DNA of 64,000 nt from Gibbula magus (taxonomy: Eukaryota > Mollusca > Gastropoda > Trochida > Trochidae): NCBI GenBank assembly GCA_936450465.1, contig OW388298.1:7238035-7302034 (forward strand), given 5' to 3'. The translations under genes were made by a program, and so were the position numbers. Every line of letters begins with the position of its first letter. Position 1 is the stretch's first letter. The notes below the pieces were generated by a model. The model did no database searches, had not been told where the DNA came from, and saw nothing but the letters and a program-made list of their open reading frames with translations. Positions 17,097-29,976 of the stretch are shown here, piece by piece.

Positions 17097-20096
17097 TTTT
17101 TGTGTTGAAGTTTTTTTATATAAAAACAATTATATCTTGTGAACGTTACTATGTTACTGTGTAATATCTACAAAAAATGTCCAGGAATTCTATGTAAAAC
17201 TCACTATTCTTTGTCCCGATGTACAACAAGGCTTACAGGACCTTTTATGAAGCAATGACGATAATATTTCTGTTATATGGAGACAATTACTTTGTACATC
17301 CTACTCTTAAACTATTATCCTCATCATATCAATGTTGTTATCTCTGTCGATAATCTGGTTTCTGTTATGCATCAACAGAGAAAAGATTTGTTGTTTTTTT
17401 GTCAACTTTCAATTTTCTTTTTTGAAAAGATAACCATCAGTCTTTCTTGATGCGATCTTCCACAGCCGTTCCATGTCATCATTTCTGCCTATTATTAGTT
17501 TCCATTACAATAATCTTTTCAAAAATTAATTTAACTCTTTGGTCCAAAAGCATAATTCTGCAAAACCATTTTATAAAGGGAAAAGCTTATTGTTTAAAGT
17601 TTTTTTAGAAATCTCCAAATGTTCCAAATATTACATTAAACCTATTTGAAATGTTCATATAGGAATACCTCGACAAAAAACTTTGATGAAAATTGTGCAT
17701 AAATAATCTATAGAAGAAGAAAAAACAGACATAGAAAAGAAAAGAATAGAACCAAGAAGGAACAGTTTGATAGAATTACAACTTTAACTGCAATAACTTG
17801 TTTCTCCTTCATTTAATTAACTTATAATTGTCTCTTAAAGAAAAAATAAAATATTCATTGGGTATGTTATTCGTCAGTCTTTATATTATATTATTCAATG
17901 TTAAGAACTTGCTTGCTGATATTTCTAGCATATTTCAACACAAGATTTCAGCTCTCCATAGCTTTGACTTGTTGAGATGACGCCGAACCTTGCTGTGGAA
18001 CCAGTGGAGAGGATTTTTAAGCTATATTCTTTTAAAATGTATATACATTTTCTATTATAATAATTGTATGATCCGTGTTTTCAATCTTTCTATCAAACCT
18101 ATCTCGTACACACTTAAACTTTTCAACTATCAAGTACAACACCTTCATAGACTTAGATGCTTGTAATCAGTTGTGTCATTCTTTTGGAAGTGACGAAATG
18201 TGAATGTTAAAACTTCACCGTATCTAATTGGAACATCCGTTTAGCTTTAGAAATACTATTTGTGGATATAAATAACACCATTCTAAACATTACTGAGTGT
18301 TGTTTATTCCTGTTGTTATTTTTCAAAAACATTTACCCGGTTGACTAACGTACTAATAACATATCTTTGAGAAAAGTCAAAACTCATTTAAAATATTGGT
18401 AAACTTAATGTCATGTTAAGCTTGCAGTAAAAGGTCGTACAAAACTGTGTAACGATTGCAGAGTATCACCTTTCTTAAGTTTCCAACAAAATTTCCATTG
18501 TAACGAGTAAAGCAAAATTGTAAAATGTAGTGTGTATATCACTTGTTGTATATAAATTAAGTTGATATTGGTGCTGGAGAGAATAATAATCTGTGTGGTG
18601 TGTCCATCAAAGTTGTTGCAAACAAAATAGATATCAGTTCAAATTGTTTGAATCAGAGCAAATGTTAATACAATGTTTGTGTTCTCTTTTTTAAATAGTT
18701 GATATTGGTGCTAGAGAGAACAAATTTTACAAATGAAAGTTTGAACTTCAATCGGTGTCGAGGAACATATTCAGGGAAGATAATATCAAACTGAATATCT
18801 TAAAACAAAAAAAATACCCCTGGCGATTTTGGAGGTAGAAACAGAAACGTGAGTTATTTCAACGTCAAAGTTGCATTTAAAGGTTCTACGTTTCAAAGAA
18901 AGGTCGATTTATTAGAAATATTGTATCTCATTCTTCATTATTGGAGATTTAGTTGTCGAACAATATACACTGAATATAAATGCATGCATTCCTAACGCTA
19001 TTTCTTAGAGATTTACACTCCTGTGTCATCATATACCTATATTTTTTAAAACCGTAAATTGGAAATTTAGTTGCCTAACAATATACACTGAATATGTAAG
19101 TATGCATTTTTCAAAAAAAGGTTTTCTAATCAAGAAAGTCATTTCTCATTACCCTGTCCTCTAACCTTTATTATAGTAATAGGGTAGGTTCTTTAGGCAT
19201 ATATGTCTTTCAAATGCTATTTACATGATACACGTCCCTATGTCAGCATAGACTTTGAATTGACTACCCTTAGTTGAAGATTTTGAAATAAGTCATTCCT
19301 CGTAAATTCTGATATACCTCACGATAAAACAAGGAAAGATCATATCAATTATGTTGTTTCATGTTATTGAACGCTAAACAGTAAATAATATAAGCATGTA
19401 TCCTCAAAAATCGGTTTTGGAAGAAGTCATTCCTCGTAAATTCCGATGAATTTCATGATAAAACAAGGAAAGATCATATCAACTTCGTTGTTTCCTGTCG
19501 TGGAAATGATGAACGTTTTGAATCAATAATTCATGGGAATACTCTGAATCACATTGTTCACAAAAAAAAAGTATTTCTTCTCCGGATCAAACTTTAAGAA
19601 GTTTTCAATTTGTTACCATACTCGATCATTTTACAGTTTGCTTTAGAGTTTTGATTATGGATGGCCATGATAACTGTTCCACATACCAGGTTTTAGCTAG
19701 GCCTTACGGTTTTAAATTCTGATCTGGAAACAAAACTCACATGCACGCAAGTGAGATAAAAAGGTAAGATAAAAAATCTTACCTTTGAATTTATGAGGTT
19801 TAACAAAACCGTGGAAAAACAAAGATCTTCAACAATTATGAAAATAACTAGATAAATTAAATTGCTTTTATCAGATATTCTGTCAGGATGAAGGAATGTA
19901 GTAATTGATATATCCCTAGCCAGGGAAGCATTTAAGCATTTAGTGACATAGTGTGATGTCGCATATTCTGTTAATCATGTTCTAGAGCTTATCCCCTCAT
20001 TGGGTTTTACTGTAATCAGGACTATTCCTGTATTCATTTGTCAACTTGTCATTCATTGACGCAGAGTTGAGGAGTCTTTGTATTGACAGACAAACA
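17097..20096. other. Spacer of duplication unit 2 with the LINE empty site
   Basis: Block-homologous to 8115-12336. At 17886-17893 it lacks the LINE insertion (TTATATTA runs straight into TATTATTCAATG). No supported genes. It contains a poly-purine stretch of its own around 17714-17765 (AGAAGAAGAAAAAACAGAC) absent from unit 1. Confidence 0.6.
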
Positions 20097-21779
20097 ATGA
20101 GCATGGTTGATCTTGAGCACATACTTTCAATACTTACATGTTTTCTTTGCTTAACGTCTGCTGAGATGAAGAGTCAACTGTGGAAGGGAGACAACTCTGT
20201 AGAGAGGTATGGAGTCATTGTCACTTTAAAATCAGAAAGTAAGATATCCTGTATTCGCTCCTGTACCTAGAAACCAAAATGTGATACCATTGGAATTGTT
20301 GGAAAAAGTACAGGAATTATCTGCCGATTGGGAGATTCCATCAGGAGACCGTCAGGAGGGCGGGAGGAACAGTTGATGATATTCAGAAGAGTGGAGATTA
20401 TGGTTGGAGAGTCGACGAGGCATGATGGGAGACCCAAGAATGCTGATGAAATTCAAACGAACGATGGCGATCCTAGAATAGGGGACACTAACTTGGTGGT
20501 AAGGCATAATGGACCGACTGTCCAACACAGACGTTCTCACAAGCTACAGGAGTTGACAACAGCCAAACAAGGACTCCAAGAAAGGAAGAGGACAACATCC
20601 AAACCAAAACTCCAAGGAAAGCAGATGACCCCATGGAGAAAGGATACAGCAAAGGGTACTGGAAAAAAAGAAATACAGAAACCAGGAAAGCGGACCAAGA
20701 AAACTGTCCCCTATCTAAGGAAACCAGACGTGGAACAAGGGGCTGATCAAAATATGTCAGGCAATGAAAGTGCAATTGGAACAGTTACAAGTTCAGAACG
20801 AGAAATAGCTAAGCATCCTGTTATTGATGATAGAAAAACACCTGTGCATAAGAATGCCAATGGCCTGCAGTTCAACAACAATCAACATTCCCAAACAGTG
20901 AACAAAACCACTGATGCAAATGCAATACCAAGTCCTGAATCCCGATCACGAGAGGGTTCAGGTAAATGCAGGCCAGATCAACTCCCCTATGCAGCCGGAA
21001 AGAATCTCTTCCAACTCTTCAAAAACAAGCAGAAGAAAGTGTTTGAGCTCTTCGTGTACAATCCAGTGGAAGAGAAGTTTGAAAACCTTCAGACCTCAGT
21101 CCCGGGTACGACATGCAACCAAGTGGCTATTTCAGGGTGTACAGTCTACTACTGTGCCAACATGCACCAACTGGATTCCGTTTCTCTGGGCGGGGAATCT
21201 GAGAGCAGTCATCTTCTCTCAGTCAAAGGAAGTCTCCGAAACGTCTTTGTAGACTCTGTAAACCACGTCCTCATCTTCACTGTGATAAAAAGGTCCACTT
21301 TGTTCATATCCTCGAACATGAAAGGGAAGGAGATGAAGCAACTTGGTTCTGCAAAGTCTGTGATGAACTGTATGATCGTCAGCGATGAGCGTAAATTCTA
21401 CTGGACTCTCTATAACGAAGAGTTCATCAACGTTATACAGTACACAAAGAAGGGCGCCGCGGCCTATTCCTTCAATCCTCAAGTCAAATTTCTCCAATTT
21501 GTTGTTTGTAGTCGTCTAAATCTGATTGTCTGGTGTGAAGGGGGACCTCAAAGATATTGGCTTAAAACTTTAAACCGGTTGACGTATGAAAGTAAAAGTA
21601 GTGAGAAGCTTTCCACACGTTTCAACGCTATTTGTTATCAGGAAAATATTTACATCGATGACGGGAACAATCTAATTGAATACGACCATTCTCGTCTTGT
21701 GGCTAAGAAGAAAGTTGGAAAAACATCCATCAGGAAGGACCCCGTCTGTAAATGGTGCAGGGGATATGTAAAGGGATAG
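20097..21779 (+). pseudogene. PAN-like / linker / beta-propeller protein, unit 2, one nonsense codon
   Basis: Paralogue of the gene at 12337. It starts at ATG 20097 with signal peptide MSMVDLEHILSILTCFLCLTSA-like sequence and the QLWKGDNSVERY module. A TAG at 20268-20270, in place of TTG in unit 1, ends the frame after 57 codons. The same frame then runs open through the linker and the whole propeller region to TAG at 21777-21779 (CKWCRGYVKG). Apart from this codon the sequence looks recently constrained, so the lesion may be young or polymorphic. A short secreted peptide of 57 residues would be the only product. Confidence 0.85.
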
Positions 21780-21925
21780 TCCGCTGCTGGATGAAGGATC
21801 TCGCACCTGCACGAGGGATCTCATGTAGATACTTTATTTACACAGACAGTTTTGTACAATTATTGTAAAACATAAAAAGGGCTATACATCTGTAAATGGT
21901 GCAGGGGATATGTAAAGGGATAGTG
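21745..21925 (+). repeat. Tandem duplication of the gene's last codons plus 3' flank (unit 2)
   Basis: The terminal coding segment TGTAAATGGTGCAGGGGATA ... AAGGGATAG occurs at 21748-21779 and again at about 21891-21923, about 143 bp apart. The intervening part contains GCACGAGGGATCTCATGTAG and a poly-A-signal-like AACATAAA. The same arrangement is amplified at 35407-35716. Confidence 0.75.
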
Positions 21926-22691
21926 CAATGTGCAATTTGGATACAACCTCCAAACCTCAAGGTTGATGGTGTCCAAGATGCACTCCCTCACTCTTGGTGG
22001 AAGTCTGTCATCCAGACCCCTTAATTGTTTAAGCGACTAGGCAAGTCTGCAGCCAGACTCTGAGCTCAATTTAAGGTCTGAAACTGAACACATCTCAGAG
22101 GCTCCTTTTTATTTTATTTTTTTCTTCAATGATGGAAGCAAGGGTAAGGCCACACTCACATCTCAACATCCATTCCAAGTAGACACATTGTGAAGTGAGA
22201 AGATAAAAAAGACAAAACAGCCCAGTTTCTGTGCTAAGCTGGCTATCAATTAAGATAATGAACTAAAGATCAGCTCGTCTACCCAAGGTTCAGATGTTTC
22301 ATGATGGCTTTGAGCTGGGACGTCTCTTGGATCCAATTAAGAGCTTCATCTGATGAAGACCATCTATTGGTCGAAATATGTAACCAATGAAAATAAATTT
22401 CTCTGGTTATGATGGTATTTCCTCCCTTTGTTCCAATTGGACACAGAACGACATGTTGATTCATGAAATGTACACAGTTTATTGTTGAGTATGGAAAGAC
22501 AAGTAATTATCACATCTAGACGATTGACAGAACAGAGAAATCAAACTAGGAAACACTTGATAAGACAAAATAATCGACTTGTTCTACAATAGTTTTCACA
22601 GGGGCAATGAACACCCTCTTTCTAACGGGTGAATACTTTCCATCCATGAGACTAAATCTCGATGTGTACTAGCCAGGAATGATCCGACTTC
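21926..22691. other. Non-coding flank, copy of 36843-37597
   Basis: Holds AACCTCAAGGTTGATGGTGT, GGTAAGGCCACACTCACATC and the GATGAAGACCATCTATTGG block. All recur in the same order at 36850-37600. No gene. Confidence 0.6.
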
Positions 22692-22695
22692 TTAA

Positions 22696-23185
22696 AGGTA
22701 CATCCATTGTGTTGTTCTGGGTCACATATGCCAAGCGTTATAAATGATGTTAATCTTTTCGAGAAGTACTGGCTGTTACCGAAAATTGCCATTTTGATGA
22801 TAGTCAATTTATTATATTGACGATATTGACGTAAAAGTGTCAAATGTTTATCGAAAACTGGACAATGCACTGCATGTGGCGCGTGTCAAGTGGTCAAAAG
22901 TAATTTTGAAAACTTATTTTCACCATACAAACAGATAACTTTGGGTTGATAGTGTTAAATAGGTCTCATAACTACTGTGCGAGTAAATGGGACGTGTAGT
23001 TTTGGTTTCTGTACATGTATAATGATGTTGCGCAATTTAATTAAAAACTAGTAATTATGATATTATTGGCTACACAAGATGAATATGCAAGTTGTGTGAA
23101 ATCATTTGAACTGAAATCAGCACACATCGGATGTTGGCACGTATTTCAGCCAAATAACATTTTATGAAACACAATGGATGTATCT
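22696..23185 (+). mobile_element. 490-bp TTAA-flanked MITE, copy 1
   Basis: Flanked by TTAA on both sides (22692-22695 and 23186-23189). Ends are inverted: AGGTACATCCATTGTGTT at the left and, reversed, AGATACATCCATTGTGTT at the right. The paralogous site near 37598 has a single TTAA and no insertion. It has no coding capacity. TTAA targets point to the piggyBac or Kolobok superfamilies; the transposase source is not in the window. Confidence 0.9.
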
Positions 23186-23189
23186 TTAA

Positions 23190-26096
23190 GGGCAGATATT
23201 CATAGTTCGGATCAAGCTAAGGACATCCTGTGACCATTTGGATACTCGAATTAAAGGATTTCAAATTAAACTTGTGATATTAAATTGCCATGATAACTAA
23301 AACTGTTGCAGAATTCTTATATCTTTCTTTAAACTGATTAAAAGTATTATAAGCTGATAATTCCTTAAGATAAACTGTATCGTGTGATATTTATCAAGGA
23401 ATTAGTATATAGTATAGAAGACTATACCAATAATTTGATTATCAGTTAATTGAATGATAATATTTTGATAATGCCTTCAAATGTTATTCGAGATGTTAAC
23501 TCATCCGGGAGATCAATACATCAACATACATCTACACATTATATAACATTCATATTCATTAACAAATACATTTCCGATTGACTCAATATTTTCACCATTG
23601 AGTTTATAGGGTAAATAGGTTTAATGGAAAATGAAATCATGAAATTTTGGGAAACATCATAAAGGCTTGTCCTCACTGGATAATATTTCATTAGGAATTG
23701 TAGTACTCAAATATAATATCAAATATATTGAAATACTCAAACAGGGAGGAGGAGAGATTGGAAGGTTGTTAACATCACCACATCCCTTCTCTGTATCTTC
23801 TTCTGTTAATCAATGACGGCAATCTACATCTTATCTCGACATCCATTACAAGACACTTCACAGCACACTTCACTACCACTCCACTGTCGTATCTCATACT
23901 TTGAGTCTTAAAATATTGCATAATAGCATATATCACGATGCTCATTGCCAAAACGATTTACTACATAGTGATTTTCATTCTCAACTCATACAGAGACAAG
24001 TACATTAAATGAATATTATCTACAATTAAGTGTGATAATTTTATAACATTGTAGAAATTAATGTTCTCAATGCTGAACCTTTTGGTTTGGTGTCAGTTGA
24101 TACTTTTGTGGAAGTAGACAAGTCTTAACATTGCAAAGGTCAAATTAGCTACATGACCCCTCAATTGCTTACCAAAGGAGCAACGTTAAATATCTTCAAT
24201 CTTCCCATTTTACAAAATCTTACTTTTTCCTTAAATAACATAGATACGTTTAATAAATGCTTAATACTAACATAGAATTCATTGTCTTCAATTTTCTCTT
24301 TCTCCACTCTCAATGAATGTTTTCAATCTTCTCATTTAAAATATCTTACTTCTTCCTACAATAAATATTGAGTTTATGTTTGATAAATCAGAGAAAAATA
24401 TCAGTGCCTGCATGCATCACTCTCCCTAAACAAATTAACTTACTATTAGTTTGGACTTGTCTCCCTTGTAAAGTGAATTGCTCTACTTCTACTACTAATC
24501 CCTGATCGTCTGGCAGAGAGCAATAACATAGTTTTCAATGAAACTGTATACACTGGGAGTGTCACAATGTAAAGTGAAAATCTTGTATAAAAATTACTAA
24601 ATAAATAAAATTTTAAACATACATTAAGACAACAAATTCATGTGATATGATGGTTTTAAAAATAATATTGTGAATAACTGGTCATGCTGTACAAAATATA
24701 CAAATATATTATAGATATCAATTCCTAAAACATGACAACAAAATCCTATGAGTCAGGTAACTACTATCTCATCTTCCCTTCGCCAGTCATAACTCGCACC
24801 AGTCTCTGGTTAATAAAAGCATTGCTGCATTTCCTTAACTTTCACGTGCTAATATAGCGCCTCGCTGCACCTGCTTTGGACTGTTATTTCGCTGACAGAA
24901 AAGTTAATGCGGCAATGCTTATAGTTAAGCCAGTGATGGAGACACTGTGGCCGCTTATGGTGAAATGCACCTGAAAAGACAATGTAGATATCGTCACTCA
25001 TTTTGGAATTCCATTCTTGCCATTAAACATAATAAAACGAATTTGCTTTATAAAATCACCTGCAAAAGAAACAAGATATTTCAATCGACGGGCGATAAAT
25101 ATGACTGAAACAGCATTACTTCATGCCTTAAGAACCAAAAAATACTAAATACGAATTTTCAAAACATTATATATTCATAACTCTGAGAAAAACAAGTTTG
25201 AAGAAATGGTCGTTTTGGAATCTCTTTAACTAGACGAGATAGAAGCCTAAAAAAGCCAGTTTTTGCTTATTTTGTGCCGTCCTACAGTAATGAAGCGTCA
25301 ACAAATTTAAATCAAAGAAGATTATTTATGTTGAGGATATCTTTAATTAATTAAATTTCTACTTTTTCAATGTTTTAAACATTAATACCAAATATTGTGG
25401 GCCAAAAACATCTTTAAAAAGCGATTTTATCACCCGATGTGTATTTGAACAGATGTAAAAATAAAAGTAGCATACTATGATGTATGAAATTGTGAATACT
25501 TCTTTACAAAACATGTGGCTACCAAAAACATTCAAAATCTACTTTCTCCGACATCAAAATTCCATTTTATTCTGTTTTCAAACTGTGGGGACGTTTCGTT
25601 TGCACGTGAGTTTAATATTTACAATTTTTCAGAACAATACAGAACAGAACAATACCCATCAAGCTAAAACTCACGAGCAACGGTATTTTTGTAACAATTA
25701 TGTGACATTAATTGCTGTCTTCGTTGGACAAAATAGCAACACTTTCCAAACATTTTGACATTTTCTTCCCTAAACAATCAACAACAAAAATAATAAATAA
25801 ATAAAAATGTCAAAATCCAAAAAATAGTTTCTTCTTTTGATTATTTCTGTGACTTTTCTAGTAGGAAATTGATAGCATCTTCAATTTCAAGATTTTGATT
25901 TTTTGGGTGACTTTTCTAAGATCATCTCGAATAGGAAATTGATAGCATCTTCAATTTCAAGATTTGTTTTTATGATCGATTTCTTAAAAACAATGATGGT
26001 TGTTTTGTCGTATTGTATTTTAAAACTTAAATCTTCTTTTACTTGCAATTCTCGTCATCAAAATAAATGAAAAGTAATGAACATATCAAGTCAAAA
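23190..26096. other. AT-rich non-coding block, copy of 37598-40653
   Basis: Collinear with 37598-40653 (for example CATTTGGATACTCGAATTAAAGGAT; GCCAGTCATAACTCGCACC; ATGATGTATGAAATTGTGAA). Frames found here are short and not conserved between copies. The last 450 bp (from about 25650) are further amplified at 34121-35140. The hairpin at 24806 is listed separately. Confidence 0.6.
24806..24933. repeat. 128-bp inverted-repeat (hairpin) element, copy 1
   Basis: Arms CTGGTTAATAAAAGCATTGC and, reversed at the other end, CTGGCTTAACTATAAGCATTGC, continuing into GCATT. The centre contains GCGCCTCGCTGCAC. A paralogue is at 39300-39433. It looks like a tiny fold-back MITE; no target duplication could be defined. 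Confidence 0.6.
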
Positions 26097-26377
26097 TTCT
26101 CCACTTTGATGTTTGTAGTCGTCTCAATCTGATTGTCTGGTGTGAAGGGGGACGTCAAAGATATTGGCTTAAAACTTTAAACAGGTTGACGTTTGAACTT
26201 AAAAGCAGCGAGATTCTTTTCAACGCTATTTGTTATCAGGAAAATATTTACATCGACGACGGGAACGATCTAATTAAATATGATCATACTCGTCTGGTGG
26301 TTAAGAAGAAAGTTGGAAAAACATCCATCAGGAAGGACCCCATCTGTAAATGGTACACAGGACATGTAAAGGGATAG
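26097..26377 (+). pseudogene. 3' fragment of the propeller gene
   Basis: Aligns with codons for the last two propeller blades of the gene at 12337 (AAAATTCTCCACTTTG ... LNLIVWCEGGRQRYWL ... ENIYIDDGNDLIKYDH ... CKWYTGHVKG, TAG at 26375). It contains a short deletion after TFELKSSEI that removes part of a blade. There is no 5' part of the gene; upstream is unrelated repeat sequence. Confidence 0.85.
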
Positions 26378-26392
26378 TTCACGGTGTTGCTG

Positions 26393-26960
26393 CAGAAATA
26401 ACTTGGTTTCCAGAAAACTGGAAACCAACATGAAACTGGGTAATTCGAGTATCCACTTGGTTTCTGTTCACTGAAACTAAGTAACTTGGTTTCCAACTAG
26501 AATCCATTTTGGATTCATTGATTTGACGATTTCCATACACGGAAACCAACAAGAAAATATGAACGATGGTATCCACTTGGTTTCCAGTTCTGGAATTTAT
26601 AGTTTATGGTTTCATTGAATTGATACCAACATGAAACTATAACGTTAGAAATGACTTGGTTTCCTGAAACCTGGAAACCAACATGAAACTGGGTAATTTG
26701 AGTATCCACTTGGTATCAATTCACTGAAACTAAGTAACTTGGTTTCCAACTAGAATCCATTTTGGATTCTTTGATTTGTCGTACTTCCATACTCCATTTC
26801 GTATTTTGACCTAAGTTATTAGAAGTTAGAGAGGGTTTAGTTTCAATGCGAATATAAAGTTGAATATCTGGTATCCACTTGGTATCCGTTCACTGAAACT
26901 GAGTAACATGGTTTTCTACTTGAATCATTATAGATTCATGTATTCACATATCCATAAATG
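26393..26960. repeat. Left subterminal arm, with duplicated terminal module
   Basis: Modules with GAAAT(A/G)ACTTGGTTTCC, GTATCCACTTGGT, CACTGAAACTAAGTAACTTG and ATCCATTTTGGATTC start at 26393 and 26646, with a third partial one near 26870. Motifs occur in both orientations (GGAAACCAACA and CTTGGTTTCC). Confidence 0.75.
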
Positions 26961-29859
26961 GAAACCAACAAGAAACAAAGTCATATTAATACCAGTGATA
27001 TTCTCGTCAGGAATATAACGTTTATATTTTTACATTCAATTAACTTAGAATTGGGGAGTATCACATATATGGTTGAATTTCACGCGGATATTCAAACTGA
27101 TTTGAGATAAAGAAAAAACACATTTTAATTCTTTACATTTTTCTTTATTCATCTTCCACACAAATGGGCACTGTCCAACAATAATAACATTGAAAGATAA
27201 TTATAATTTGAAGAAATATTAAATTCATAAAGGAAAGAATACACTGTATTCCCAGTGTACAACATTCCTCTTGTCTGGATCTTGTCCAACGACTAACGTA
27301 CTAGTCACAGTGTTGACAGAACACTAGATCTGATACCTGCAAGACACATATTCTGGTTACAATATCATGCCTTAATATATTACAATCAAATTTAATATAC
27401 CGGTACCTAACAGTAATAACTATACTAAATTGGAAATTTCTTTCCAATCCTTCGGAAGCAGCCAACTATATTACGAAAATCCACTTAAGCTTATACACTC
27501 TCACACAAATGAGCTTAATATAATCTGACACATTAAAATTATTGAATATATTAAAATATTTAATTATAGAATGTCTTATTGTCAATTATAATATTGATAA
27601 TCAAATATCATGCCAAATCCATACAAAATATATTCACATAAAATGTTTTCTTTCACTTAACAAATGTTCACACACATATTGACAGATATTGCAAGCTATT
27701 GAGATCAGCCCAGCATCTTTCTGCAGCTTACTATTGCTAAGTGTATGTAATTATCTGTTTTAGATTATTCCTTGATTTTATGCTATTAATGTGATATGAA
27801 ATGATTTTAGTGTCTCATAGGCCATATGGCCGGGTGCTTTTTAATACTTTATGTATATTTGTATTGCATTATATTGTAAAAGTACGTGACACTTAAATAA
27901 ACATTTTCTCTCTCTCTCTCTAAGTGCTATATAGATCAATCAATACACTTTTCATCAAAACACTTTTGGAAATTCAATATATATATAAGCAAGGCAGGTT
28001 TAACATAATTACATGGCATATATATAAATATTATTATAAGTAAACTTACCACAGTTGCCAAATCTCCTCTTGTGGTTGTAGGATGCTTTCCTTGAGATAA
28101 TACTGATCATGGTAGCTGCAATAAACACTGTTCAATCTGCAAATAAGGTACACAACATTAATACAAATTATAATTACAACAAGTTGTACGAAGACAATGG
28201 GTAATTGTGAAATAGAAATAACACATTAAGTTTAAAGGTACATCCATTGTGTTGTTGGGGGTCAAATATGCCAAACGTTATAAATGGTCTTATTTTATCG
28301 AGAAGTACCAAGTGTTACCGAAAACTACCATTTTGATTATATTTGACTTAGTATATTGACGATATGAAGGTAAACGTATCGATTTCTGATCGAAAACCGG
28401 ACAATGCACCGCGTGTGGCGCGCGCCACTGAGTCAAACGTAATTTTGGAATCTGATTTAAACCAGACAAAATAACAAATTTAAGTGAATAATGTTCAATA
28501 GGTCATATAACTACTGTGCATGTAAATAGGACGTGCACTTTCGGTTTCTACACATGCATAATGACGTTACTCGATTTCAATTGGAAACTAGTAATTATGA
28601 TATGTTTGGCGATTGGGGATGAATATGCAAGCTGAGTGAATTTGTTTGTATTGTAAACAGCACATTTGATGTGTTGGGACGTATTAAAGCCAAATAAAAT
28701 TTTATGAAACACAATGGATGCACCTTTAAAAGTTACACCGGAAATCGTTATCCGTGGATTTGATAAAAGAAGGATTAATGTTTCGAATTTACTTTTCATG
28801 TTAACAAGAGAATACATATATTCCAGAAAACTACAAACAAGCTACCCACTTTAACAGGGCTAAAACCCAAACTATAAAACAGCTATTTTCTACATAAATC
28901 AAATGCATTTTCGTAATGTAGATATTATAGCTTCATCTCATTCTGGTCATCTTGCCACAATCTATATATTTAAAAAATTGTTCATTTTATTATACCACAT
29001 TTGTGTCTTTGAAAATGTTGCATCCAGATCAAAAGGAAATAAAGCGATAAAAATAAGTATATTTATGAATCAGGTTACTTCTTTAGCCAATGATTTAAAA
29101 TTTTCACTGTTATCTAATGATTACAGAGAGCATGTCCTATCGAATATTTTATGAAAAGAGTAAATAAATGTATGATTAATGTTGCTTAGTTTGCAAATAT
29201 ATATTTTGCCAAAATTAGAGGGAATTAGTTTTTATTCTTTTAATTTACTGTCATGTCAATAAAAAATAATATTTTTTCAGGAAAGTTTAGATATATTAAC
29301 ACTGGTGCCGGTGGGATTGAGTAAGTACTAGTTACACATTTTAAGGGAATCATTTGAAGTACTTGAATCGTATACTTACATGATATAATTCTCAATAACC
29401 ACAATTAAACGATATCGAATGAACCACTTGTACTGTACTTGACAATGTGTGGAGTGAGAAATGTTTCGAAATCAAAGCAGTTATTGTTGGAGTTAGTTAA
29501 TCTGTCATGACACTGAGTTCACCCAATCTACGAGTAATCAGTGTCAAGTCATTTGTCTATCGGCTTCCACTTTAGAACCTTGTGGTAACATGCAGACCCT
29601 TATTGTTAAAATTAAACAACTGTATAAACAATACCACTTACCCCTCTTACCGCCATCGTGTGTTGACAGGCGAAACCGGAAGCAATCACTCGGTAATCCC
29701 CGGACACGCGAAGTCATTAGATTTTATAAAAGCGCATTGTTGTAAGTGAAAGTGGTCCTTGTCATGATTTTATTTGAAATCACAAAGAAACTAGTCTCAA
29801 TAAAGAGACTGTAGTTTGTCTATCAAAAAGATTAGGTATTTGTGTCGGTACCCACAGTG
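26961..29859. other. Interior of copy 1, 5' portion
   Basis: No supported ORF. It includes a (CT)n run at 27911-27924 preceded by a 3'-tail-like AAATAAACATTTT (an old retroposon end is possible), a complete MITE (28236-28725), and GC-richer sequence near 29650-29715. Confidence 0.45.
28236..28725 (+). mobile_element. 490-bp TTAA-flanked MITE, copy 2
   Basis: Same length and ends as the copy at 22696: AGGTACATCCATTGTGTTG on the left and the inverted equivalent on the right, flanked by TTAA at 28232-28235 and 28726-28729. Internal features shared with copy 1: TCGAGAAGTACC, GACAATGCAC, GTGTGGCGCG and GGACGTG. Nested in the 7.7-kb element. Confidence 0.9.
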
Positions 29860-29976
29860 CCCCTCCTGTACCCACAATGCCTTTCCCGCCGCCATTTTGT
29901 TGAGAAGTTGTTTTGAAAGCGAACCGTTTAGACTGTTTTTACTTTAACATGGTATGGTATTAAAAAAACAAGCATA
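29860..29976 (+). promoter_or_regulatory. Promoter-like sequence of the degenerate gene inside copy 1
   Basis: TTTCCCGCC (E2F-like, about 29882) is followed directly by GCCGCCATTTTG (YY1-like), then about 80 bp to the first ATG of a coding-like exon at 29977. It is locally GC-rich in an AT-rich region, and ACCCACAATGCC/ACCCACAGTGCC is repeated just upstream. Confidence 0.4.

Larger units (their letters stand above)
7300..22691. repeat. Tandem segmental duplication: unit 1 (7300-16236) and unit 2 (16237-22691)
   Basis: Unit 2 restarts at 16237 with the same sequence that opens unit 1 (ATGATTAGATTGGAATTAATG). Both then carry, in order, a minus-strand PAN-like gene, a long spacer and a plus-strand PAN/propeller gene, followed by related 3' flanks (for example ATCTGATGAAGACCATCTATT at about 15818 and 22347). 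The junction falls inside a truncated MITE (16184-16232). Homology continues with gaps and indels in the spacers; unit 1 is longer. Confidence 0.8.
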
